Positions 35,301 through 43,730 of a DNA stretch of 64,000 bases are shown piece after piece. Each line of letters begins with the position of its first letter. The stretch's first letter is position 1. The notes under the pieces are model-generated. The model was not told the origin of the DNA and did not search any database. It was given only the letters and a program-made list of their open reading frames with translations. The stretch comes from Methanoculleus oceani. Its GTDB lineage: Archaea > Halobacteriota > Methanomicrobia > Methanomicrobiales > Methanoculleaceae. Where the stretch lies: the NCBI RefSeq assembly GCF_023702065.1, contig NZ_QFDM01000002.1:744001-808000 (forward strand). The letters run 5' to 3'. Position numbers and translations under genes: made by a program.

Positions 35301-35619
35301 GACGACGGCCGGGGCCACCGAAAACGGGCAGGTCACCTTCACGGCAACGAGCCCCGGGTTCTCCCTCTTCGCGATCTGCGGAGTCGAGCAGGCGGGTGCG
35401 GTTATTACGCCAACTGCAGCGACGACGACGTCGCGTGCGGTCGCAGAACCCACCGCGGAGCAGACCACGGCCGTGCTGCCCCAACCGGCGCCAGAATTCC
35501 CGCTTCCGATGATCGCCCTTGTCACCGGGGCCGTCCTGGTGCTGGCCGGGGCCGGATACCTGATCCGGCGCTGGTGGATGCGGCGGCAGAACCCGGCGCT
35601 CTTCCGGAATTACGACTGA
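32314..35619 (+). CDS. Giant surface protein: PKD domains with nested kelch/Asp-box propellers (paralogue B)
   Basis: A 1101-residue paralogue of the preceding protein. Its signal peptide (ALCLFIAVLLLIGTASA) aligns without gaps to that of A. It lacks A's first intact PKD. Two split PKD domains each hold a six-blade kelch/Asp-box propeller (about residues 68-367 and 451-749). In the first propeller three blades have WVSHDYGTTW in place of WRSTDGGATW. An intact PKD (796-882), a PGF-pre-PGF-like domain, a stalk, a transmembrane helix (about 1064-1087) and RRWWMRRQNPALFRNYD follow. Many Asn-x-Ser/Thr sites suggest glycosylation. Probably cell-surface; ligand unknown. Confidence 0.88.
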   Translation: MDDRRKNIPPMALCLFIAVLLLIGTASAAAPEAAFGGTPTSGVVPLTVDFTDQSTGDPDGRAWFFGDETYGEAWTEQTGNAGWSERYSHTTVAMPNGSIVLMGGGKTGVPSLYENDTWVSHDYGTTWTLVNASSGWGARLDHTAVVIGDSIVLMGGKSGVTFLNDTWVSHDCGATWTEVNASAGWSARYCHTSVALPDGSILLMGGSNGTYLNDTWVSHDYGTTWEEVNGSSGWSARSSSRAVAIDSSIVLIGGFDASGHVNDVWRSTDGGATWTLATEHAGWEARDGYTAVAMPDGSIVLMGGGDAYPYKNDVWRSTDGGAAWTQLPNGGWSARIYHTSVAMPDGSILLMGGYNGPTYLNDVWRLDPVGSTEQNPSHIYTATGTYTVALQVFNGDGYNSTREINYITVEAPVAPTAAFSADLTSGPAPLTVQFTDSSTDIPTGWAWFFGDETYEEPWTQVNESAGWPGRYVYTAVTMPDGSILLMGGHGDTYLHDVWRSTDGGATWTLATGNAGWSARTGHTSVVLPDGSIVLMGGHHGPSLNDTWRSTDGGVHWDLLPNTGWPARDGHTSVVLPDESIVLMGGSNSTTRFNDVWRSHDGGATWTQQTGNAGWPARTYHTSVVMPDGSIVLMGGWNGTYRNDVWRSEDGGATWTQQTGNAGWGARAIHSSVAMPDGSILLMGGDDGYNYNNDVWRSTDYGATWTRVDESADWSGRYGHTAVVLPDGSVVLIGGKSGSVYMNDIWRFDPVGSSEQNPTHEYAASGTYSVALQAYNAAGYGSTREVNYITVTSSDVPTAAFSGTPTSGTAPLIVQFTDASTGSPMAWNWSFGDGEWFNTTSAAEKSPTHTYASAGTYTVNLTVGNLGGDDTHSEAGYVTVTAPTPTPGPIYDSGGDSPTVTPVQTPTTVEMSVGGNSPVSKVSVTGTGIGGLTVTGTVQSLPGIVYEYFSLVPARYTTITAATITFSVPAAWLEEHGLSAEDIVLYHHNGAAWTALPTTAGATENGQVTFTATSPGFSLFAICGVEQAGAVITPTAATTTSRAVAEPTAEQTTAVLPQPAPEFPLPMIALVTGAVLVLAGAGYLIRRWWMRRQNPALFRNYD

Positions 35620-35623
35620 TACA

Positions 35624-35654
35624 GTGAGACGCGATAAAACGCTCACCCTTTTTT
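35624..35654 (+). terminator. Hairpin plus T-run after surface-protein paralogue B
   Basis: GTGAG (35624-35628) pairs with CTCAC (35642-35646), with an internal CG/CG pair possible, followed by six T residues at 35649-35654. It is 5 nt after the stop and lies between convergent genes. Confidence 0.55.
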
Positions 35655-35675
35655 GATACGAAAAATTGAGATGGG

Positions 35676-35951
35676 TTACTTCTTCCTCGCCCGCAGCCGC
35701 GCGAGCTCCTCGCCGCCCGGGACCTTCACCACGAACGTCCCGTGGCAGGGCTTGGTGTAGGGGAAGATCAGGTGTTCGCCCTCGACGCCGATATAGAGCG
35801 GCGGGACACCGATGATGTGGACGTCGAATATCTTGTAGCCGGGTTCGACTTCGTGGCATTCCCGGACGTTCTTCTTGATATACTCCCGCGCCTCCTTAAA
35901 TGAAGCCTGGGAGAGGATGATCTCGGGTTTCAGCGCTTCAAGACAGCCCAT
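35676..35951 (-). CDS. DUF1894 family methanogen protein
   Basis: A 91-residue protein beginning MGCLEALKPEIILSQASF, with CHEVEPGYKIFDVHIIG, PLYIGVEGE and FPYTKPCHGTF, ending in a basic tail. From memory this is the DUF1894 family, known mostly from methanogens and of unknown function. The conserved Cys residues (near positions 3, 32 and about 69) are worth noting. It is last in a four-gene operon behind fdhD and overlaps the DUF1890 gene by 22 nt, so translation is coupled. A role with formate dehydrogenase or metal handling is inference from context. Confidence 0.75.
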   Translation of the reverse strand: MGCLEALKPEIILSQASFKEAREYIKKNVRECHEVEPGYKIFDVHIIGVPPLYIGVEGEHLIFPYTKPCHGTFVVKVPGGEELARLRARKK

Positions 35952-36403
35952 TGCATCACCTCGTCGAGTTTCCGCTTCAGCGGCATGGGGTTGTGCACGG
36001 CCTTTGCCGCGACAACCTCGCAGGGGAACTCGATCTCGCCGGCAAGTTCTTCCGCGTGCTCCCCGAAGAGGAGCGTATACAGCCGTGCCTTTGAGATGTA
36101 GGCCATAGTACCTGCGTAGGCGATCCCGGAATCGTTGTGGATGAAGACGAAGCAGAGGTCGAAATCTCGTTGTTTTCCCGTGATCTCGTCGATAGTGTCG
36201 TCGAGATCGGTCATCTCCGAAACGTAGTACCGGCCCGGGTCGGCCACCTCCATCAGTTTCCGTGCCGCCGTCGTCCCGGCAATCACCGGCCGGATGTCCC
36301 GCTGCTTCAGGCCATGCACCAGATAAAGCGCCAGGCTCGTCTGGACGGGCACCTGCGGGCACCCGAGCAGGATCAGTGCGGTCTTTTCGTTGTTTTCCGT
36401 CAT
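35930..36403 (-). CDS. DUF1890 family methanogen protein
   Basis: A 157-residue protein with an alternating alpha/beta pattern: TALILLGCPQVPVQTSLALYL at the N-terminus, PVIAGTTAARKLME, DFDLCFVFIHNDSGIAYAGT and FPCEVVAAKAVHNPMPLKRKL in short blocks. This looks like the DUF1890 family of archaea, with a Rossmann-like fold but no catalytic assignment. It starts 4 nt inside the end of fdhD (ATGA) and overlaps the DUF1894 gene. The two DUFs probably form a functional pair. Confidence 0.75.
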   Translation of the reverse strand: MTENNEKTALILLGCPQVPVQTSLALYLVHGLKQRDIRPVIAGTTAARKLMEVADPGRYYVSEMTDLDDTIDEITGKQRDFDLCFVFIHNDSGIAYAGTMAYISKARLYTLLFGEHAEELAGEIEFPCEVVAAKAVHNPMPLKRKLDEVMQWAVLKR

Positions 36404-37149
36404 GGTTGAGTCTTCTCCAGTTGTTTGAGGACTTCGGGCACACGTTCCGGGTGCGTGTAGATGGTGAACCGCTCACCCCGCGAGAAACCGACCAGGGTGA
36501 GACCCGCGCGCTCTGCCGTGAGGATACCCCGGTCGGTCGTGGCGGCGCGGGAGACGACGATCGGGATACCCGCGTTCGCCGCCTTCGCCACCATCCCCGC
36601 CGGCTGCCTCCCGGTGCACCCGAGGATGCAGGTCGACCGGTCGAGCCCCCGGAGGGCCGCGTAGCCCACGACCTTGTCGACGGTGTTGTGCCTGCCGACA
36701 TCGCAGGCCCGGGTGACGAGTTCGCCGTCGCAGAAGAGGACCGAGCAGTGGACGCCGCCGGTTCTCCGCCAGGTATCGGACTCGATCGCCGCCGTGACCG
36801 CACGGATGCCGTCCGCCGTGACCGTGATCGACGAGGCAACCCCTTTAGGCTCGCCGAGCACGCGGTAACCGCCGGACGACTCCACCTCGAGCCGGATGTC
36901 CTTTTTGATCGGGGCGGCAATGTGCACGTCCTTCCCCGATACCACCACTGAGTCGATCCCGTCCGCCAGCCCCTCGCAGACGATAAACCCGGCCCCGAGA
37001 TCGTCCAGGCGGTCGGGGCTCGCCACCAGGGTCGTGAGGTACTCGCCGTTCAAAAAGAGCCGGACATGGTCCTCGACGATGATGTCGTCGTGGACGGTGC
37101 GCGCACCGTCGCCCGTCACCTGGATCCCGGCGCGGCAGACGATCTCCAT
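36400..37149 (-). CDS. fdhD: Formate dehydrogenase accessory sulfurtransferase FdhD
   Basis: A 249-residue FdhD. The family delivers sulfur from a cysteine desulfurase to the Mo/W-bis-pyranopterin cofactor before insertion into formate dehydrogenase. Visible blocks are EDHVRLFLNGEYLTTL, DDLGAGFIVCEGLA, RTGGVHCSVLF, CDVGRHNTVDKVVGYA, LGCTGRQPAGMVAKAANAGIPIVVS and VGFSRGERFTIYT. It lies third from the end of the cutA-fdhD-DUF1890-DUF1894 operon. A cysteine desulfurase gene is 0.5 kb upstream on the same strand and could be the sulfur donor. This gene links the window's Mo/W transport island to formate metabolism. Confidence 0.93.
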   Translation of the reverse strand: MEIVCRAGIQVTGDGARTVHDDIIVEDHVRLFLNGEYLTTLVASPDRLDDLGAGFIVCEGLADGIDSVVVSGKDVHIAAPIKKDIRLEVESSGGYRVLGEPKGVASSITVTADGIRAVTAAIESDTWRRTGGVHCSVLFCDGELVTRACDVGRHNTVDKVVGYAALRGLDRSTCILGCTGRQPAGMVAKAANAGIPIVVSRAATTDRGILTAERAGLTLVGFSRGERFTIYTHPERVPEVLKQLEKTQP

Positions 37150-37466
37150 CAGGCCGTCTCCTCCCGGACCCAGTCAAGGTACGGGGCATAGCCGCCGACG
37201 ATGGGAATGGCGATGACCTCGGGGAGGTCGTAACTGTGGAGTTCCCGGATCCGCGCGATGAGGGGGTCGAGCAGGCGGTGCTGTGTCTTGATGACCAGGA
37301 GTTGTTCGGGCTCGCTCTTGACCGTGCCCTCCCACCGGAAGCAGGACCGGACACTGGTAACGTTCACGCAGGCCGCCAGCCGGGCATCGACGAGCGCTTT
37401 CGCGAGTTCCCCCGCCTCGCCGGCAGGGGCGGTGCAGAAGACCAGAATAAATTCCGGGAGAACCAT
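37149..37466 (-). CDS. cutA: CutA divalent-cation tolerance protein
   Basis: A 105-residue CutA1 homologue, a trimeric ferredoxin-like-fold protein. It has the family order FCTAPAGEAGELAKALVDARLAACVNV, FRWEGTVKSEPEQLLVIKT (both in scattered conserved positions) and HSYDLPEVIAIPI, ending YLDWVREE. Roles in copper or other cation tolerance have been proposed in bacteria. The ATG at 37466 starts the family-like sequence; the longer open frame upstream does not match. Its stop overlaps the fdhD start by one base. Confidence 0.9.
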   Translation of the reverse strand: MVLPEFILVFCTAPAGEAGELAKALVDARLAACVNVTSVRSCFRWEGTVKSEPEQLLVIKTQHRLLDPLIARIRELHSYDLPEVIAIPIVGGYAPYLDWVREETA

Positions 37467-37595
37467 GGTTTTACCTTCGTACCAACCGTATTTAATCGTT
37501 CTCGGGAGGGGAGACGCACCCGGACCCCCGAGAGCATCCACGCGATCCGGTCTCCCGGGGGTCCGGGATCTCCCCCGCCACTCTTCCGGCAGACA

Positions 37596-38795
37596 TCAGT
37601 CGGCCTCCGGTGCCCGGGCGGAAGCAGGCGTCAGCGGCGATATCTGCCGAAGCCGCCCGATCACGTCGGGGAGGACTTCAAGAACGCAGTCGACATCCTC
37701 TTCCGTGTTGGCGTCGCCGAGCGTCAGCCGGAGCGAGCCGTGCGCCTCCTCGTGGGGGAGCCCGATCGCGAGCAGCACGTGCGACGGCTCCAGCGACGCC
37801 GAGGAGCAGGCGCTCCCGGTGGAGGCGCAGATCCCGCGGGCGTCGAGCAGCAGCAGGATCGATTCGCCCTCGACGTAGCGGAAACTGAAGTTCGCGTTGT
37901 TTGCGAGCCGCTCGGTCGGGTGACCGTTCAAACGGGCATCCGGGATCGACCCGAGAACCCCCCGGACCAGCCGGTCCCGCATCGCGGCGATCCTGCGGTT
38001 GTGCTCCTCGATATCGGCGGTCGCGAGCGCGATCGCCCGCCCGAGCCCGACGATGCCGGGGACGTTCTCGGTCCCGGCCCGCCGGCCCCGCTCCTGTGCG
38101 CCTCCGTGGATCAGATTCTCGATGCGGGTCCCCCGCCGGATATAGAGCGCTCCGGCCCCCTTGGGGCCGTAGAACTTGTGCGCGGAGAGCGAGAGAAGGT
38201 CGATCTCCATTCGCTCCACGTCGATCGGGACCGCCCCGATCGCCTGGACGGCGTCGGTGTGGAAGAGGACGCCGTGGTCGTGCGCGACCCGACCGATCTC
38301 CGCGACCGGCTGAACAGTCCCGATCTCGTTGTTCGCCGTCATCACCGAGACGAGGATGGTCTTTGAGGTGATCGCGTCCTCGACGTCGGCCGGGTCCACC
38401 CGGCCGAACTCGTCGACAGGGAGGTAGGTGACGGAGAACCCCTGCTTCTCGAGCCACCCGCAGGTGTGGAGGACGGCGTGGTGCTCGATTAAGGAGGTGA
38501 CGATATGGTCGCCGCGCCCCCGGTTCGCGAGAGCAGCCCCCTTGATCGCCCAGTTGTCGGCCTCGCTGCCGCCCGCGGTGAAGAAGATCTCATCCGGCCC
38601 CGCCCCGAGAGCCGCTCCAACCTCCCGGCGCGCCTCCTCAACGCCCTTCCGGGACTCGCTGGAGAACCGGTAGAGGGACGAGGGGTTGCCGAAGTATCGG
38701 GAGAAATACGGGACCATCGCCGCGATGACCTCTGGTTTCATGAATGTCGTCGCCGCATGGTCCATATATATGGGGCGTTGATCCTGGTCGTTCAT
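37596..38795 (-). CDS. Cysteine desulfurase (NifS/IscS type)
   Basis: A 399-residue class V PLP enzyme that removes sulfur from cysteine for Fe-S clusters, thiolated tRNA or molybdopterin sulfuration. It has YMDHAATTFMKPEV at the N-terminus, TAGGSEADNWAIKG, the PLP lysine in SAHKFYGPKGAG, GGAQERGRRAGTENV and the catalytic Cys loop CASTGSACSS. No IscU scaffold gene adjoins it, unusual for a NifS group member. It is divergent from the dapL-like gene and lies just upstream of cutA-fdhD on the same strand, so supplying FdhD is plausible. Confidence 0.92.
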   Translation of the reverse strand: MNDQDQRPIYMDHAATTFMKPEVIAAMVPYFSRYFGNPSSLYRFSSESRKGVEEARREVGAALGAGPDEIFFTAGGSEADNWAIKGAALANRGRGDHIVTSLIEHHAVLHTCGWLEKQGFSVTYLPVDEFGRVDPADVEDAITSKTILVSVMTANNEIGTVQPVAEIGRVAHDHGVLFHTDAVQAIGAVPIDVERMEIDLLSLSAHKFYGPKGAGALYIRRGTRIENLIHGGAQERGRRAGTENVPGIVGLGRAIALATADIEEHNRRIAAMRDRLVRGVLGSIPDARLNGHPTERLANNANFSFRYVEGESILLLLDARGICASTGSACSSASLEPSHVLLAIGLPHEEAHGSLRLTLGDANTEEDVDCVLEVLPDVIGRLRQISPLTPASARAPEAD

Positions 38796-38909
38796 GTCCG
38801 GTACATCGTTGGGTCCGGGAGTGTATCAGCGTTACCGGTTCGGGAGCCGTCGGGAGCCCTGGAAGCGCGAGTGAGAAAATAAATAGGGTCTCGTGCGCAA
38901 TATCTGATA

Positions 38910-40058
38910 ATGTACTCGAGACGGATGGATCACCTTCCCCCTTACCTTTTTGCGCGCATTGACGAGATGAAAGAGGAGAAACGGCGCCAGGGTGTCGATG
39001 TCATCGACCTCGGGGTCGGCGACCCCGACCTCCCCACCCCCCCGCATATCGTGGAGGCCCTCTGCACCGCGGCCCGCGACGAAAAGAACCACCACTACCC
39101 CTCCTACACCGGCATGCTCGCTTACCGCGAGGCGGTGGCCCACTGGTACCGGGGCAGGTTCGGGGTCGACCTGGACCCGAAGAAGGAGACGCTCGCGCTC
39201 ATCGGGTCCAAGGAAGGCATCGCGCACATCGCCGAGGCATTCGTCAACCCGGGAGAGGTCGTCCTCGCCGCCGACCCCGGCTACCCCGTCTACAAGACTT
39301 CAACGCTCTTTGCCGAAGGAAAGGTCCACGAACTGCCTATCCGGGCGGAGAACGACTTCCTCCCGGTCCTCGAGGACATCCCCGCCGACGTCGTGAAGCA
39401 GGCGAAGTTGATCTTCATCAATTACCCGAACAACCCCACGGCCGCGACGGCGCCCCTCTCGTTCTTCGAGGAGGTCGTCGAGTTCGCGCGGGAGCACAAC
39501 ATCGTCGTCGTCCACGACAACGCCTACTCCGAGATCACCTTCGACGGCTACCGGGCGCCCTCGTTCCTCGAGGCGGACGGCGCTATGGAGGTCGGGATCG
39601 AGATGCACTCGCTCTCGAAGACCTACAACATGACCGGATGGCGAATCGGCATGGCCTGCGGGAACCCCGGGATCATCGCCGGGCTCGGCCGGGTCAAGAC
39701 CAACGTCGACTCGGGCGCGTTCGACGCCATCCAGCACGCCGCTATCGCCGCGCTCACCGGACCGCAGGACTGCGTGCAGCAGGCCTGCTCGATCTACCAG
39801 GAGCGCCGGGACGTGCTCGTCCGGGGTCTCTCGGAGATCGGTCTTGACGTCACGGCCCCGAAGGCCACCTTCTACGTCTGGGCGCCTGTCGACGACTGCA
39901 TGGCGTTTGCCGCACGGCTCCTTGATTCGGCCGGGATCGTCGCGACTCCCGGAGTCGGCTTCGGCAGGAACGGCGAGGGGTTCGTCCGGTTCGCGATCAC
40001 CCGGTCGGTCGAGCGGATCAACGAGGCAGTGGACCGGATGCGGGGGCTCGGCCTGTGA
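38910..40058 (+). CDS. LL-diaminopimelate aminotransferase-like PLP enzyme
   Basis: A 382-residue class I/II aminotransferase with [59 protein letters not shown] and the PLP lysine in [17 protein letters not shown]. The GSKEGI and NYPNNPTAA motifs point to the DapL2 type, which converts tetrahydrodipicolinate directly to LL-diaminopimelate. Overlap by 4 nt with lysA supports a lysine pathway role. A general aromatic or aspartate aminotransferase is the alternative. Confidence 0.88.
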   Translation: MYSRRMDHLPPYLFARIDEMKEEKRRQGVDVIDLGVGDPDLPTPPHIVEALCTAARDEKNHHYPSYTGMLAYREAVAHWYRGRFGVDLDPKKETLALIGSKEGIAHIAEAFVNPGEVVLAADPGYPVYKTSTLFAEGKVHELPIRAENDFLPVLEDIPADVVKQAKLIFINYPNNPTAATAPLSFFEEVVEFAREHNIVVVHDNAYSEITFDGYRAPSFLEADGAMEVGIEMHSLSKTYNMTGWRIGMACGNPGIIAGLGRVKTNVDSGAFDAIQHAAIAALTGPQDCVQQACSIYQERRDVLVRGLSEIGLDVTAPKATFYVWAPVDDCMAFAARLLDSAGIVATPGVGFGRNGEGFVRFAITRSVERINEAVDRMRGLGL

Positions 40059-41347
40059 TCCTCCCCTCCCACCTCTCGGTCGGGGACGGCCACCTCCGGA
40101 TCGGCGAGCACGACACGGTGGACCTTGCCCGGCAGTTCGGCACCCCGCTCTACGTCACCGACGAAGGGCGGATCCGGGAGAACTTCCGCCGCCTTGCGGG
40201 CGCCCTCACCGCCCACTACAAAAAGGTCCGCATACTCTACGCCGCGAAAGCGAACGGCAACCTGGCAATCTTCCGGACCCTCGCGTCGATGGGTGCCGGG
40301 GCCGACGTCTTCTCTGCGGGAGAGGTCGCGCTCGCCCTTGCCGCCGGGATGCGCCCTGAGTCGCTCCTCTTCAACGGGAGCTCGAAGACCCCGGCCGACC
40401 TCGCCCTCGCCGTAGAGAAGGGCATCCGGGTCTCGGTGGACTCGCCCGACGAACTCCGGCAGCTCGATGCGGCAGCCGGAAAGGCGGGGAAGACCGTCGA
40501 TATCGCCTTCCGGGTCAACCCCGCGATCGACGTCCCCACCCACCCGAAGATCGCGACCGGTCTTGCCACGAGCAAGTTCGGTATCCCGGCGGGAGAGATC
40601 CTCGATGCCTACCGGGAGGCGCTCGCCGCCGAGCATGTCAACCCGGTCGGGGTCCACTGTCACATCGGGTCGCAGATCCTTGCCGTGGAGCCCTTCGCCC
40701 GCGAGGTCGAGGTGCTGATCGGTGTCGCCCGCGATCTGCTCGATATCGGGGTCGACCTGAAATTCATCGATATCGGGGGAGGCCTCGGCATCCCCTACCG
40801 CCGGGAGATCGACCGGGCTCCGACGCCGGAGGAGTATGCGGGAGCGGTCATGCCGGTCTTCCTGAAGGGTATCCGCGACCTCGGGATCGAGCCCGAACTC
40901 TGGGTCGAGCCGGGCCGGTGGCTCGTCGCCGACTCGACGGTCCTTTTGACGCGGGTCAACTCGGTCAAGACCGCTCATGCGACCTTCGCCAACGTCGACG
41001 CCGGGTTCAACCTGCTCGTCCGCCCGACGATGTACGACTCCTACCACGAGATCGTGGCGGCAGACAGGGCAGACGCACCCGCGGTGCGGGAGTACTCCGT
41101 CACGGGGCCGATCTGCGAGACGGGCGACATCCTTGCAAAGGGCCGGATGCTCCCCGATCTATCGGCCGGCAATCTCATCGCGGTGCTGGATGCCGGGGCA
41201 TACGGGTTTGCGATGTCGTCCCAGTACAACAGCCGTCCCCGGTGCGCCGAGGTGCTCCTCGCGGGCGAGAAGGCGGCCCTGATGCGCCGGGCCGAGACGA
41301 TCGAAGACCTGACCGCCCCCATGGTGACACCGCCCTGGCAGGAGTAG
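40055..41347 (+). CDS. lysA: Diaminopimelate decarboxylase
   Basis: A 430-residue fold-III PLP enzyme that makes lysine from meso-diaminopimelate. The PLP lysine is in [12 protein letters not shown], followed by [43 protein letters not shown], and [11 protein letters not shown] with the active-site Cys. The GTG or ATG start lies inside the end of the dapL-like gene, so the two are coupled. The RPA-like gene follows 16 nt later. Confidence 0.93.
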   Translation: MILPSHLSVGDGHLRIGEHDTVDLARQFGTPLYVTDEGRIRENFRRLAGALTAHYKKVRILYAAKANGNLAIFRTLASMGAGADVFSAGEVALALAAGMRPESLLFNGSSKTPADLALAVEKGIRVSVDSPDELRQLDAAAGKAGKTVDIAFRVNPAIDVPTHPKIATGLATSKFGIPAGEILDAYREALAAEHVNPVGVHCHIGSQILAVEPFAREVEVLIGVARDLLDIGVDLKFIDIGGGLGIPYRREIDRAPTPEEYAGAVMPVFLKGIRDLGIEPELWVEPGRWLVADSTVLLTRVNSVKTAHATFANVDAGFNLLVRPTMYDSYHEIVAADRADAPAVREYSVTGPICETGDILAKGRMLPDLSAGNLIAVLDAGAYGFAMSSQYNSRPRCAEVLLAGEKAALMRRAETIEDLTAPMVTPPWQE

Positions 41348-41363
41348 GAGCGGAGCCGCAGCC

Positions 41364-42647
41364 GTGAAGTTTCACTACCTTCTGGTCGATGACCTCCTCG
41401 AAAAGGGAGAGTTCGAGCGCCGGGTGGAGGAGAAGGTAGCGGAGTCGGGGGACCTCCTCGACGACCGGACGGCGGCGATGCTGGTCGTCAAAGACCTCGG
41501 ACGGGCGCATATCCGTATCCACGACCTCGCGGCGGCCCCGAGCCTCGCGTGCTTCTTTGCAAAGGTGCTCGCCGTCGAGGAGCCCAGGGAGTTCGAGCGG
41601 CCCGACGGCGCGACCGGTCTTGTCGCGAACGTAACGGTGGGCGACGAGACCGGCAGGGCCAGGCTGACCCTCTGGGACGAGAAGGCCGCGGGCGTCCGTG
41701 AGATCGAGGTAGGGGACGTGCTCGAGATCCTCGGCCGGCCGAAGGGCCGCGGGAAGATCCCCGACGTCACCGCCGTCGCCATCCAGGAGGCTTCGTGCGA
41801 GATCGCCTGCGAGGAGACGGCAACCGCCGCGCTTCCCGAACAGAAGGGAGACCTCGATGTCAGGCTCATCTCCGTCGAGAGCCCGCGGACGTTCACCCGG
41901 CGCGACGGCAGCCCGGGGGAGATGGTCGAAGCGGTCATCGGGAACGAAGACGGTGTCTTCCGGCTCGTCGCCTGGGCGCCGGCCGTCCTCCTCGGGGTGG
42001 AACCCGGAGAAAGCATCGTCATCCGCGGCGCCGTTGCACGGGAGAGCGACCGGGGGATCGAATACAGCCTCGGCGAGGCGGCATCCGTCTCGCGTGCCGA
42101 CCGGGAGATCGTCCTCCCGCTCGATACCGTCGCGGGTATAGAAGAAGGGGGGTCGTATTCGCTCGCCGGAACGGTTCTCTCCGTACAGCCCCCTCACGCG
42201 TTTACCACGCGGAGCGGGCGGCAGTCCTCGGTCAGGAACCTGGTCGTTGCCGACGAGACCGCCGGGATCCCGGTCGTGATCTGGGGCGAGAAGGCGGACG
42301 AGCACCTGGTCCCGGGAGACCGGATCGAGGTCTACAACGCAACCGCCCGGCGGGGGCGGTACGGCGACCTCGAACTGCACCTCTCCTGGGGGAGCGCTCT
42401 CGTCGTCCTCACCGATGAAGAGAAGGAAGTGGAGGTCGAGGGGACGATCATCGCCACCAGGCAGGGGATCTCTCTTGATACCGGCGATGCCTGCTACCTC
42501 CTTGATGAGCCGCTGCCCGTCGGGTACCGTGTGCGCGCCAGGGGTACGGTGCACCGGGGCGTGATCAGGCCAAGCCACCTGGAGGCCGCACCGCCCGATC
42601 CCGAGGGTCTGCAACGTCGCCTGGATCGGTTCTCCAGGAAACCCTGA
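41364..42647 (+). CDS. Replication protein A-like single-stranded DNA-binding protein
   Basis: A 427-residue protein with a helical N-terminus (about 1-55) and three to four OB folds. Repeated OB-fold signatures are seen: VANVTVGDETGRARLTLWDEKA (about 90-110), VEAVIGNEDGVFRLVAWAP, and VRNLVVADETAGIPVVIWGEKA. No zinc finger with four cysteines is evident, unlike some euryarchaeal RPA subunits. It would coat single-stranded DNA, and the next gene is radA, which acts on such filaments. The start is GTG at 41364. Confidence 0.82.
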   Translation: MKFHYLLVDDLLEKGEFERRVEEKVAESGDLLDDRTAAMLVVKDLGRAHIRIHDLAAAPSLACFFAKVLAVEEPREFERPDGATGLVANVTVGDETGRARLTLWDEKAAGVREIEVGDVLEILGRPKGRGKIPDVTAVAIQEASCEIACEETATAALPEQKGDLDVRLISVESPRTFTRRDGSPGEMVEAVIGNEDGVFRLVAWAPAVLLGVEPGESIVIRGAVARESDRGIEYSLGEAASVSRADREIVLPLDTVAGIEEGGSYSLAGTVLSVQPPHAFTTRSGRQSSVRNLVVADETAGIPVVIWGEKADEHLVPGDRIEVYNATARRGRYGDLELHLSWGSALVVLTDEEKEVEVEGTIIATRQGISLDTGDACYLLDEPLPVGYRVRARGTVHRGVIRPSHLEAAPPDPEGLQRRLDRFSRKP

Positions 42648-42755
42648 TCCCGATCTTCACTTTCACCCCGCACGGCAAGCGACCTTTATCTCTCCCACTA
42701 TAGACTCTTAGTGTAGCGTAACAGAACACACCATAGAGATCAAGTGAGGATTGAA

Positions 42756-43730
42756 ATGTCAGAGATTGATCTTGAAGATTTACCCGGCGTCGGGGCAACC
42801 ACTGCAGAAAAACTCCGTGAGGCCGGATACGGGACCGTCGAGAGCGTTGCAACGGCCACCACGTCGGATCTCGCCGAGGCGGCGGAGATCGGCGAGGCGA
42901 CCGCAAAGAAGGTGATCCTTGCCGCCCGGAAGATGGCGGATATCGGAGGCTTCAAGACGGGCCGGGATATCCTGGACAAGAGGAAGGGTATCAAGAAGCT
43001 CAGGACGCTGGTCCCCGAGTTCGACGAACTGGTCGGCGGCGGCCTCGAGACGCAGGCGATAACGGAGGTCTACGGCGAGTTCGGGTCCGGGAAGAGCCAG
43101 CTCGTCCACCAGATGGCCGTCAACGCCCAGCTCCCCGAAGAACTCGGCGGCCTCGCCGGCGGGGTCATCTACGTCGATACAGAGAACACGTTCCGCCCGG
43201 AAAGGATCGAGCAGATGTTGAACGGACTCCCCGAAGAGGCGGACCTCGGTTCGATCGATGACGTCCTCGAACGGATCCACGTCGCGCGGGCGCACAGCTC
43301 CGACCACCAGATGCTGCTCCTCGAGACTGCACGGGAGCTCGCGAACGACCTGCGGACCTCCGACTATCCGGTCAGACTCTTCGTCATCGACTCGCTGACG
43401 TCGCTCTTCCGGTCGGAGTACGCGGGGAGGGGCACCCTTGCTCCCCGGCAGCAGAAACTGAACCGCCACATGCACGACCTCCTGAAACTGATCGACGATC
43501 ACAACGCCGTCGGCCTCGTGACCAACCAGGTGATGTCGAACCCCGGCGTCCTCTTCGGCGACCCCACCAAACCGATCGGCGGCAACATCGTCGGGCACAC
43601 CGCGACCTTCCGCCTCTACCTCCGTAAGAGCAAGGGCGGCAAGCGGGTTGCCCGCCTGGTAGACAGCCCCAACCTCCCCGAGGGCGAGGCGGCATTCATG
43701 GTCGAACAGGCAGGGCTCAAGCCGTGCTGA
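42756..43730 (+). CDS. radA: DNA repair and recombination protein RadA
   Basis: Archaeal RadA recombinase, 324 residues. The N-terminal helix-hairpin-helix domain ([18 protein letters not shown]) is followed by the RecA core with Walker [10 protein letters not shown] at 107-115, [14 protein letters not shown]-type switch, Walker [12 protein letters not shown] and the L2 loop region near TNQVMSNPG. The ATG at 42756 is chosen because GTGAGG sits six bases upstream; an upstream GTG (42744) is part of that site. It is downstream of an RPA-like gene, consistent with a recombination module, and its stop overlaps the next start. Confidence 0.96.
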   Translation: MSEIDLEDLPGVGATTAEKLREAGYGTVESVATATTSDLAEAAEIGEATAKKVILAARKMADIGGFKTGRDILDKRKGIKKLRTLVPEFDELVGGGLETQAITEVYGEFGSGKSQLVHQMAVNAQLPEELGGLAGGVIYVDTENTFRPERIEQMLNGLPEEADLGSIDDVLERIHVARAHSSDHQMLLLETARELANDLRTSDYPVRLFVIDSLTSLFRSEYAGRGTLAPRQQKLNRHMHDLLKLIDDHNAVGLVTNQVMSNPGVLFGDPTKPIGGNIVGHTATFRLYLRKSKGGKRVARLVDSPNLPEGEAAFMVEQAGLKPC

